NCBI GenBank assembly: GCA_944324405.1
Contig: CALUWF010000001.1
Location: 62,001 to 126,000 of the forward strand
Reading direction: 5' to 3'
Length of the DNA stretch: 64,000 bases
From: Candidatus Gastranaerophilales bacterium
GTDB lineage: Bacteria; Cyanobacteriota; Vampirovibrionia; Gastranaerophilales; Gastranaerophilaceae
Below, in pieces: positions 57,050 through 64,000 of this stretch. Numbering within the stretch: the first letter of the stretch is position 1; every line of letters starts with the position of its first letter. Position numbers and translations under genes: made by a program. Below the pieces are notes generated by a model that searched no databases, had not been told where the DNA came from, and saw only the letters and a list, made by a program, of their open reading frames with translations.

Positions 57050-57381
57050 TTTCCGATGGCTTTTTTAAGTGCTTCTTCAAGCGTTTTAATTTTATTTTCA
57101 AGCGTCTTAACTCTTAAATCCGAGTCATCAGCGCCTATTGAAGTTTTTTCGTACTGTCTTTTTAGTTTTGCGTAATTTTGCGAAGCATCAAAAATACCCC
57201 TCAACATTAAAAGCGCACCTGTTGCAACGCCAAAGATAAAGGCAAATAGCGAATAGATAAATAAATCAATATTCATCGAAGTAAAGCCAAGCTGTATTGT
57301 AATTTGCGGGTTATTGTAGCCAAAAAGGTAAACAAATCCCGCGGTTATTATAAAAGCCAAAAATAAACCGATATTTTTCAT
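57046..57381 (-). CDS. LapA-domain membrane protein
   Basis: 111 residues: two membrane segments (IGLFLAFIITAGFVYLFGY and LFIYSLFAFIFGVATGALLM) and a C-terminal coiled coil (LRVKTLENKIKTLEEALKK). It matches the LapA/DUF1049 family. In E. coli LapA takes part in control of LPS synthesis (LpxC turnover); lpxK elsewhere in the window makes a similar role plausible but not shown. The ATG overlaps rluD's stop by four bases. Confidence 0.85.
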   Translation of the reverse strand: MKNIGLFLAFIITAGFVYLFGYNNPQITIQLGFTSMNIDLFIYSLFAFIFGVATGALLMLRGIFDASQNYAKLKRQYEKTSIGADDSDLRVKTLENKIKTLEEALKKAIGN

Positions 57382-58340
57382 CTTTTTTCCCTTTCTAAAA
57401 TGCCGAGAACTTTTTTAAAGTCACCGTCCCAGTCGTCATATTTTAATTCAAAAGTCATTATCTCATTATTTTTCGGATGAGTAAAGCTTAAATAATAAGA
57501 AATGAGCACCTGTTCATCTGTTTTTATATTTCTGTATTTCTCAATTGTATGACCTTTTGAGCCATAGAGTGTGTCATTAAACAAAGGGTGATTGATTGAA
57601 GCCATATGCGCTCTTATCTGATGAGTCCTGCCTGTTTTAAGCTCCAGCTCGACAAGCGCCGCTCCTTCAAATTGCTTAAGCACCTTATAGTACGTAAGTG
57701 CATCCTTGCCTTCCCTTTTTTTTGCAATTTGCATTTTAACACTATCACTCATATAATGCGCAAGCGGCTTGTCTATTGCACCTTCTTTTTTATCAAATAC
57801 CCCGAGTGCTATGGCAAGATATTTTCTTGTTGCACTTTTTTCCTTTATTTGTTTTTGAAGGAGGGCCGCAGCAGCGTCGGTTTTTGCCGCGAGCATAAGT
57901 CCTGCCGTATTTTTATCCAATCTGTGAACAATTCCGCGTCTTAGGGGTTCATCTTTATTTGACAGATTATCGCCGCAATGGTATAAAAGTGCATTTACAA
58001 GTGTATCTTTTCTCTGATGTGCGGTAGGATGTGTTAAAATACCTTTTTGTTTGTTTATCACAAGCAAATTGTCATCCTCAAATTTTATATCGAGTTTTAT
58101 ATTCTGCGGCAAAATTTCGAGGGGTGCATTATTTAAAAAGCGCGGGTCGTATTCGATAATATCGGTATTTTTAAGTTTGTAAGAGGGCTTTTGATTTTTA
58201 CCGTTAATTGTAACCTTGCCTGCGGCAAGTATGCCCGAAGCCGTACTTCTGCTTATATTAAAATAAGAGGATAGAAAAATATCCGCTCTTGTGTCAGGTT
58301 TTAATAAAATATTTTCATCCGTTAATTTTATTGTTTCCAT
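57378..58340 (-). CDS. rluD: 23S rRNA pseudouridine synthase (RluD type)
   Basis: Makes pseudouridine in 23S rRNA. 320 residues: N-terminal S4 domain (SRSTASGILAAGKVTINGKN near 30-50), catalytic RGIVHRLDKNTAGLMLAAKT near 135-155 with the Asp, and TGRTHQIRAHMASINHPLFN near 237. Overlaps lspA upstream by 26 bases and lapA downstream by four. Confidence 0.93.
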   Translation of the reverse strand: METIKLTDENILLKPDTRADIFLSSYFNISRSTASGILAAGKVTINGKNQKPSYKLKNTDIIEYDPRFLNNAPLEILPQNIKLDIKFEDDNLLVINKQKGILTHPTAHQRKDTLVNALLYHCGDNLSNKDEPLRRGIVHRLDKNTAGLMLAAKTDAAAALLQKQIKEKSATRKYLAIALGVFDKKEGAIDKPLAHYMSDSVKMQIAKKREGKDALTYYKVLKQFEGAALVELELKTGRTHQIRAHMASINHPLFNDTLYGSKGHTIEKYRNIKTDEQVLISYYLSFTHPKNNEIMTFELKYDDWDGDFKKVLGILEREKR

Positions 58341-58770
58341 TTTTGTTTTTCAACCGCGAAGTTTCTTCATATAAAATCATAAGAATAAAAATAAAAACCG
58401 AGGTACATATCATCACGTCAAAAAAATTAAAAACCGCAAAATCAACGAAATTAAGCTTTATATAATCAACAACATAACCTAAAGTAATCCTCTCATGCAT
58501 ATTACCCAGAATTCCGGCACTAAAAAACACAAGGGCAAGAATTTTATATTTATCGCCAAAAGTTACTTTTTTATAAACGTAAATAACAAGAGCCCCGAGG
58601 ACAAAAATCGCAAAAGAGGACAGAAGATAAGGGTGTCCCTCAAAAATGCTGAAAGCACCGCCTGTATTTTGGGCATAAACAAAAGAGGCAAAAAGGTTAT
58701 CCGCACTTACCATCTGTAAAAAAGTATCGGTACAAAGATGGGCAAGTACAACACCGAACTGCCACAACAT
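58315..58770 (-). CDS. lspA: Lipoprotein signal peptidase
   Basis: Aspartic protease of the inner membrane that cleaves signal peptides of lipoproteins. 151 residues from the ATG at 58770. NTGGAFSIFEG near 35-45, GILGNMHERITLGYVVDYI near 85-103 with the first catalytic Asp (VVD) and FNFFDVMIC near 113-121 with the second. The usual DQ/K motif at the first span is not clear (CTDTFLQM). The frame is open 39 codons further upstream with only non-standard starts, and that upstream part looks like more of the first span, so the true start may lie there. Confidence 0.85.
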   Translation of the reverse strand: MLWQFGVVLAHLCTDTFLQMVSADNLFASFVYAQNTGGAFSIFEGHPYLLSSFAIFVLGALVIYVYKKVTFGDKYKILALVFFSAGILGNMHERITLGYVVDYIKLNFVDFAVFNFFDVMICTSVFIFILMILYEETSRLKNKNGNNKING

Positions 58771-58804
58771 TACGCTTGCAATTAAATAAAATACAAACGC
58801 CCTT

Positions 58805-59797
58805 TTATCCTTTATCTTTAGAATCTTGCTTTTTATCTTCTTTTACCTCTCTTATGGGATTGATATCCGTGTATAAATTAACTCTTTGCATTAAAAATGC
58901 AAGTCCTGTCATTTTAAAACGAATGGCGCTGAAATCCTGGGCTATATCCATTTTTGTGATACCGACAGAGGCTATGGCATATTCATTTCTTCCGTTTTTA
59001 TTTGAACGCACAATACGTTCCAAAATTCCGTCTTTCGGAAGTTTTCTAAAGACATCCTCAGGTTCTGCACTCGGATATAAAATCTCTTCCTTGCCCAAAG
59101 AAGCAACTACTTTTGTGCCTTTTGGCGGCTGCATTTTAAGCGTAAGACAGTATTCGCTGTCACCCGGAACGCTCAGGGGGGCTGCAAATTCCATGGGGTA
59201 TTCTTTTGCGCTGCCATATTTAACGGATGTTACCTCTGATATTACATTATCAGCAATTATTTTCCACTCGTTATTTATTTTCTGCAAATAAATTGCGTAA
59301 TTGCACTCGCCCTCAAGATGGCCCGTACTTAACGATGAATCGGATAATTTTTCGGCTTTTTCTTTTGCACTCTTAGAAGTGAGGGTAGCCCTTGTTGTAT
59401 CTATAAGGTTTACAACCGCTTTATCCGCATAAAGATTTATGCTTTTTATATCGCTTTCATAGGTTATATCGTCGTATACTTCAAAAGTTTCATTGAGCAT
59501 TTTTAAAAAAGTGTCGTATTTAAAACCGTCAAAACTCCTGTAGTTTTTATCATAAAGGGTGGCAATCTTTTTTGGGTCATGTTCATTTGAATATTTTGTC
59601 AAAAGAGAGAGAACATTTTTTATCTCGTTTATATCTTTTTTTCTGTCGCTGTATTGCTCAAACTGTGCACTTTTCTTTACAAAAAAAGTTTTTATTGCGC
59701 CTTTTTTTGTATCTTTATCGCCTATAAAGACAGTTGAAGCCTGGGCACAGGAGGCAAAGAGCAGATATATCATTAAAAATGTAGCTATTTTTTTCAT
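58805..59797 (-). CDS. Exported protein of unknown function (NTF2-like)
   Basis: 330 residues: signal peptide (FLMIYLLFASCAQAS, which also resembles a lipobox), then a mixed helix/strand domain. The segment KKIATLYDKNYRSFDGFKYD to WKIIADNVIS around 80-190 resembles an NTF2-like/SnoaL fold; the C-terminal ~140 residues (strand-rich) are not recognised. The gene is 34 bases behind the next exported protein on the same strand. Function unknown. Confidence 0.7.
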   Translation of the reverse strand: MKKIATFLMIYLLFASCAQASTVFIGDKDTKKGAIKTFFVKKSAQFEQYSDRKKDINEIKNVLSLLTKYSNEHDPKKIATLYDKNYRSFDGFKYDTFLKMLNETFEVYDDITYESDIKSINLYADKAVVNLIDTTRATLTSKSAKEKAEKLSDSSLSTGHLEGECNYAIYLQKINNEWKIIADNVISEVTSVKYGSAKEYPMEFAAPLSVPGDSEYCLTLKMQPPKGTKVVASLGKEEILYPSAEPEDVFRKLPKDGILERIVRSNKNGRNEYAIASVGITKMDIAQDFSAIRFKMTGLAFLMQRVNLYTDINPIREVKEDKKQDSKDKG

Positions 59798-59831
59798 CTT
59801 ATTTCCTCAATCTTAAGGGCATTATATACTA

Positions 59832-60449
59832 TTATCGCATAAAAATCATGTAGTATTTTGTTGCGCCGTAGTAAAGTATTACCTGCCAAAAATCCGTACC
59901 TATCTCATTAACGTCAATATAAGACTTTGGCGGCGGTGTTCTTTGGGTTTGTTTTTTAAAAAGCCTGCCCATTGTGTTTCTTGTTTTCTGACAAATATTT
60001 TGCCAAAAGGTAAGCTTTCTCTCCGGCACATATCTTTTATAAAACATAGGATCCACAAGGTCTTTTTCATAAACCGGAACAATGTGCTGCACTTTTCCGT
60101 TTGTTTTAAACAAAACATACCATTGTCCGTCTTTTTCTCTCGGGGTCAAAAGATAATACCCCGGCTCGATTACCGTATTTTTAAACACAAATCGGATTGC
60201 GGTTCTAAACAGCGGGTAAGGAGCATACATATATTTTGTATACTCTTCTGTTTGATAGGGGTCTAAATTAAAAATATAGCTAAAATTTGCCTCCGGAAGC
60301 TTGTCATATATTTCCCTGAATTTTTCATTTTCGCTTTGTACTTTTGTAACTTCATCCGCAAAACAAATATTATGTGCAGCAAACAAAAACGCCGTACAAA
60401 TAAGCACAAAGGACAAAAATATTTTTTTAAAACCGCTAAAATTTGCCAT
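59832..60449 (-). CDS. Exported protein of unknown function
   Basis: 205 residues from the ATG at 60449, preceded by GGGGGT. A signal peptide (KIFLSFVLICTAFLFAAHNI) leads to a polar, strand-rich domain with several Tyr (YYLLTPREKDGQWYVLFKTN) and a basic C-terminus. No family recognised. It and the next protein probably form a small export unit. Confidence 0.7.
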   Translation of the reverse strand: MANFSGFKKIFLSFVLICTAFLFAAHNICFADEVTKVQSENEKFREIYDKLPEANFSYIFNLDPYQTEEYTKYMYAPYPLFRTAIRFVFKNTVIEPGYYLLTPREKDGQWYVLFKTNGKVQHIVPVYEKDLVDPMFYKRYVPERKLTFWQNICQKTRNTMGRLFKKQTQRTPPPKSYIDVNEIGTDFWQVILYYGATKYYMIFMR

Positions 60450-60472
60450 GTTTACCCCCTTAATGTTAACAT
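60443..60472 (+). promoter_or_regulatory. Candidate leaderless promoter of the Maf-like gene
   Basis: TTGCCA (60443-60448), 18-base spacer, TAACAT (60467-60472); ATG at 60480 is 7 bases beyond. No Shine-Dalgarno sequence. Confidence 0.4.
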
Positions 60473-60479
60473 AAAACAT

Positions 60480-62387
60480 ATGGAAAATAAAGTATTATCT
60501 GCAAATCTCAAGGCGCTTGAAAGGTATGACAAAGCGCTTGCTGATGAAATTTTAAGAATAAATATTACAAAATCAAAATTTGATTTATTCCAAAATAAAA
60601 ACGGCGAATATAATCTGCTGAAAAATTCTTTTGCCCTTCATTCGCTTGAAGGTGCACAGATTGAAGCACAAAAAATAGTCAATAAAATTGAAGATATTGA
60701 AGATAAAAATACGTTTAGAATAGTATGGGGCTTGGGTCTTGGATATCTTGCCGACGAGTTTATCGCAAAATCAAAAGGCACCGTTATAATTTTTGAACCT
60801 GATATAGAACTTTTAAGAGCTGTTTTTGAAGTTGTAGAGTTTGAAAAAAATCTGCAAAAAACCAATGTATTTGTGACAAACAACAATGAAAAACTTCTTA
60901 AAATGCTTGATATTCTGGCTGATAGAGAAACAAAAATTACTGTATCTTTTTTAAGTTCGTATCTTGCCCTGTATAAAAATGAAATTTACAAAACAGCGGG
61001 ACTTGTCGAGCGCACACGGGGTGAAAAACAGGCAAATATAAATACAATCAACAGGCTTGGCCCGATTTCATGTTTAAATACAATATCAAACATTGATAAA
61101 ATATCATCTTGCGCGCTTGTTTCATCCATTAAAGACATTTATAAAGGCAAAACGGCACTTATTGCTTCTGCCGGTCCTTCGCTTACTCAAAATATAGAAA
61201 CCATAAAAAAATACCGCGAAAAATTCATACTTTTTGCGGTGGGGCCTTCTTTAAGGCTGCTTGATAAAAACGGCATAAAGCCTGATTTTTTATGTATGGT
61301 GGAAGCTGCGGACACAAGTGCGCAAATTGAAGGAATTGATACGGGGGATGTAAATTTGATTTTTGAACCCTTTTCAAATTCTTACCTGTGGAATTTAAAA
61401 ACTAAAAATAAATTTTTATTTTTCAGCGAAAATAACTTTTTAAACGATTGGCTCGGAAATGTTTTAAATATTAATATCAAGGGAAATAAAACCGTCGGCA
61501 CGGTTTCCTACCTTGCACTTTCAAGCGCAAAGACCCTCGGATTTAAAAAAATAATTCTCTGCGGACAAGATCTTGCTTTTAAAGACGGGAAATGTTACGC
61601 AAAAGGCAGTGCTTACGAGGATTTGGAATGTACATTAAACCCTGACACAAATAAATATGAAATCACCGTAAAAGACTATAAGAGCTACAAACACAAACTC
61701 CTCTCAAAAAGAATGGTAGATAATGAAAATGCGGACTATTACGTAAAAAATTATTTAAAAAGGCTCAATTCCACAATTTATTCAGTGCCCGGACAGGATG
61801 GCAGAATGCTTCCGACACAGGCTTGTTATGCCATTTTTATAAAACATTTTGAAACATTTGCCGCAGAAAACAAAAATCTTGAACTTATAAATTCTTCAAC
61901 AGGCGGGGCCCAAATTTTGGGATATAAAAATATGCCCCTTGAAGAAGCAATTAAAGATGATTTAAATATCGAGCCGGTACAAATTAACATTAAAGCGGCA
62001 CGATACGATGAGGAAAAAATAAAATCCGAAAAACAAAGCGCAAGACGAATTTTCAATGAAGTTATAAACTTTTTTGCACAGGCACACAAACATCAGGAAG
62101 ATTTGATTAAAGAAATTTCAATGCGAAAAAGCCTAAATGCCTCTGCCCAAAAAATCCAAGAAAAAATTACGGAACTTTTGCGCACGGTAATTAAAAAATA
62201 TTACAAATACCCTTTTATAATGTTTCTTTGCGCCTCTTATACAAACAGGTATTTTGACAATTTAGAAAAGATAAAAAATGCGCCCGATTTCGGATGCATG
62301 CAAAAATTGCAAAAACAAAACCTTATATTTTTACAAGTGCCTTTAAAATGGTGCAGGAAATGCTCTTTTGATTTATCTGATAAATAA
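60480..62387 (+). CDS. Maf/MptE-like glycosyltransferase-type protein
   Basis: Protein of the 6-hydroxymethylpterin diphosphokinase MptE-like (DUF115, Maf) family, which in flagellated bacteria is linked to glycosylation of flagellin. 635 residues from the ATG at 60480; GKTALIASAGPSLTQNIETI near 224-243, LFAVGPSLRLLDKNGIKPDF near 255-274 and LGFKKIILCGQDLAF are typical. C-terminal ~150 residues are helical. It is convergent with the CheW gene (15-bp overlap). Confidence 0.85.
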   Translation: MENKVLSANLKALERYDKALADEILRINITKSKFDLFQNKNGEYNLLKNSFALHSLEGAQIEAQKIVNKIEDIEDKNTFRIVWGLGLGYLADEFIAKSKGTVIIFEPDIELLRAVFEVVEFEKNLQKTNVFVTNNNEKLLKMLDILADRETKITVSFLSSYLALYKNEIYKTAGLVERTRGEKQANINTINRLGPISCLNTISNIDKISSCALVSSIKDIYKGKTALIASAGPSLTQNIETIKKYREKFILFAVGPSLRLLDKNGIKPDFLCMVEAADTSAQIEGIDTGDVNLIFEPFSNSYLWNLKTKNKFLFFSENNFLNDWLGNVLNINIKGNKTVGTVSYLALSSAKTLGFKKIILCGQDLAFKDGKCYAKGSAYEDLECTLNPDTNKYEITVKDYKSYKHKLLSKRMVDNENADYYVKNYLKRLNSTIYSVPGQDGRMLPTQACYAIFIKHFETFAAENKNLELINSSTGGAQILGYKNMPLEEAIKDDLNIEPVQINIKAARYDEEKIKSEKQSARRIFNEVINFFAQAHKHQEDLIKEISMRKSLNASAQKIQEKITELLRTVIKKYYKYPFIMFLCASYTNRYFDNLEKIKNAPDFGCMQKLQKQNLIFLQVPLKWCRKCSFDLSDK

Positions 62388-63416
62388 TTTATCATTTGAC
62401 AGCATCTCTTTAACGTTTATTATCATATAAATTTCGCCGTCTTTAACGTATTGCATAAGTTCGCTTCTATTTTCCTGTTTTTTAAGGGATACTATTTCAT
62501 CGGGTTTAATTTGGATGTTATCGGAAATTGAATCCGCTAAAATACCTATTTTAAATTCATCGGAATTAAGAACGATAATTGTACCGGAGCTGTTGTAGGA
62601 GAACTTTTGGGAATGAAAATAATTTTTTATATCAACAATACAGATAAAATCTCCCTTTATATTAACAAGGCCGAGAATAAAATCAGGTGTGCAGGGAACT
62701 TTTATCATTTTTGTTTCCTGGAGCTTATAAAAGCCCTTGATGTCATTCATTTTAATACAGTATTTATTCTCCGCAACACAGAAAGACACAAACTCGTCTT
62801 TATCGGTTAAAATTTTATAAGGGTTTTTACTTGTTTTTTCAATATATTCAAGCTTTCTTGCATGCAAAACCTCAAGAGAGTGTGCATCTTTTGGAATTAA
62901 ATCAAAACCGTTTTTAAACCCGCCGTCGTCAGGATGATTTATAACCCAAGAGCTTATTGCCTCAAGATTTAAAACGCTGCACTGAAAAGTATCACAGTCG
63001 TAAATAGACTCAATAAAATTATTTTGCGTTTGATAGGGGACACTTTGAATGTTTGATAAATCAGCCCTTTTAACGTCCAGAACTCTGTTTGCCATAATTG
63101 CAAAAATATTGTCCTCAACTTTTATTATCACAATCATGGAATTAAGATCATAAGGAGTGGGCTCAATGTTTAAAACCGATTTAATATCAGCGACGTTAAT
63201 AATTTTCCCGTCATATTCAAATAATCCGGCTATGTGCGAAGGGAGCCTCTCGGGACGCGAAAGCTCGGTAAATTTTAATACTTCAAGAACACGTTTTGCA
63301 TCCATGGCGTAAATATCTTCGCCTATGCCGATTATTACGAAAATTTTCTCCTGCGGCTCGTCAAATTGTTCTAAAGGAGCCTGTAATTGGGTAAGCTGAT
63401 TTTCAATATTTTCCAT
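62373..63416 (-). CDS. Tandem CheW-domain protein
   Basis: 347 residues holding two CheW-like domains, near 20-170 (FVIIGIGEDIYAMDAKRVLE, IAGLFEYDGKIINVADIKSV) and 205-340 (VSFCVAENKYCIKMNDIKGF, ILGLVNIKGDFICIVDIKNY). CheW couples chemoreceptors to CheA; tandem forms serve as scaffolds. It ends nine bases before the GGDEF-like gene in the direction of transcription. Confidence 0.92.
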   Translation of the reverse strand: MENIENQLTQLQAPLEQFDEPQEKIFVIIGIGEDIYAMDAKRVLEVLKFTELSRPERLPSHIAGLFEYDGKIINVADIKSVLNIEPTPYDLNSMIVIIKVEDNIFAIMANRVLDVKRADLSNIQSVPYQTQNNFIESIYDCDTFQCSVLNLEAISSWVINHPDDGGFKNGFDLIPKDAHSLEVLHARKLEYIEKTSKNPYKILTDKDEFVSFCVAENKYCIKMNDIKGFYKLQETKMIKVPCTPDFILGLVNIKGDFICIVDIKNYFHSQKFSYNSSGTIIVLNSDEFKIGILADSISDNIQIKPDEIVSLKKQENRSELMQYVKDGEIYMIINVKEMLSNDKLFIR

Positions 63417-63424
63417 GGTATATC

Positions 63425-64000
63425 CTATTTAAGTAAAATATCATTTTTTGAATGTCTTGCCATATCAAGCACATCATATAGAGCATCTATATATTCATAA
63501 TGGCTCTTGTATCTGTCATTCAGCATAAGAGCGGCTGCTTTTACTCTTATTTCTTCATCATCAAAAATTAAGGAAGAAGGGTCTTTTATTTTCCCCACGA
63601 GATATTCGAGCTTTTCTTTTGCAGTTTCACTGTTTGAATTTGTCATAAGAATTGCAAATATATTATCTTCGTTCCTGTAAATAAAATCCCCGTCGCCAAG
63701 ACAGCCGCTTAAAAAATTTGAAATCTTTGCAAGCAGCAAATCAGTATACTGGCTTCCGTAATTATTTTCCATGCTGTCAAAAGATTCAATTTCTATAAAA
63801 GCAAGACATAAAGGTGCGCCGTTTCTTTTGTGCCAGCCGCACTCATAGCTTAAAATCCTGTCAAAATCAAGCTGGGTATATAATTTTTTAGGATTTGCAC
63901 CGCTTTTGTTTTCATCATTACATAGCTTAAAATGTCTAAGGCGCATTATGTGTTCCACAAGGTCTTTTATGGTGCCTAAAAGCTTAAGTTCCGAAGAGTT
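63425..64000 (-). CDS. Degenerate GGDEF-like domain protein (5' partial)
   Basis: The frame is open to the window edge (residues NSSELKLLGTIKDLVEHIMR precede the first GTG), so the gene starts outside the window. Residues from LDFDRILSYECGWHKRNGAP to ~YRNEDNIFAILM align with a diguanylate cyclase domain, but the GGDEF signature is replaced by YRNEDNI, so cyclase activity is unlikely; it may bind c-di-GMP or act only as a module. Together with CheW it suggests a signal-transduction locus. Confidence 0.75.
   Translation of the reverse strand, partial: NSSELKLLGTIKDLVEHIMRLRHFKLCNDENKSGANPKKLYTQLDFDRILSYECGWHKRNGAPLCLAFIEIESFDSMENNYGSQYTDLLLAKISNFLSGCLGDGDFIYRNEDNIFAILMTNSNSETAKEKLEYLVGKIKDPSSLIFDDEEIRVKAAALMLNDRYKSHYEYIDALYDVLDMARHSKNDILLK

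Overview
The window is an AT-rich bacterial chromosome segment with 64 called protein genes (two cut by the window edges), one tRNA gene (Trp) and no rRNA. It suggests a Gram-negative-type member of the non-photosynthetic cyanobacterial sister class Vampirovibrionia, most likely order Gastranaerophilales. The reasons are an outer-membrane toolkit (mlaEFD, lpxK, a beta-barrel porin, an AMIN-type amidase, LspA), homoserine/threonine, serine and folate enzymes, type IV pilus and chemotaxis parts, and several small proteins beginning with a short Phe-x-Gly tag that I associate with this lineage. The assignment is inferred from gene content only; no 16S or marker phylogeny could be run.

Layout. 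1-2.7 kb: 3' part of serA and two small tagged membrane proteins, each with its own terminator. 2.8-7.7 kb: a tight + strand operon mlaE-mlaF-mlaD-lpxK-metF (lipid transport, lipid A, one-carbon metabolism). 7.7-10.4 kb: - strand rimP-nusA-formyltransferase with a promoter and a possible attenuator. 10.5-14.9 kb: porin, divergent mutS, a lipoprotein-like gene. 14.9-19.4 kb: - strand rpmG-tRNA(Trp)-secE-nusG-rplK-rplA, continued by gtrA and a family 11 glycosyltransferase; the tRNA sits between two tandem arrays built from its own ends. 19.5-28.5 kb: pilT, creD-like, a phosphodiester glycosidase, an O-methyltransferase, a propeller protein, dnaJ, grpE, and two lineage-specific proteins.

28.5-40.3 kb: a dCMP deaminase, a small HTH regulator divergent from a 797-residue glycine-rich prepilin-like protein with two adjacent 20-bp palindromes between them, a zinc-ribbon protein, glgC, murI, an AMIN amidase, a structured 490-bp intergenic region, a tagged small protein, secD-secF and an HTH/zinc-ribbon gene. 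40.3-51.7 kb: gltX, hom-thrC, a small membrane protein with a near-consensus promoter and a long leader, a repeat-filled region just behind groEL, groES, ccdA plus a thioredoxin-like partner, comM/yifB, and a tagged protein with kinase-like motifs. 51.7-64 kb: gyrB, trkA-trkH, a LapA-like gene, rluD, lspA, two exported proteins, a Maf/MptE-like protein, a tandem CheW protein and a degenerate GGDEF protein running off the right edge.

Most is housekeeping. The parts most worth a second look are (1) the Phe-x-Gly N-terminal tag shared by otherwise unrelated proteins, one of them kinase-like; (2) the HTH regulator, tandem operators and giant prepilin-like protein; (3) the tRNA(Trp)-derived repeat arrays; (4) the duplicated segments behind groEL, including a copy of the groEL 3' end; and (5) several promoters whose -10 box lies 6-7 bases before the start codon with no Shine-Dalgarno sequence, suggesting leaderless mRNAs.
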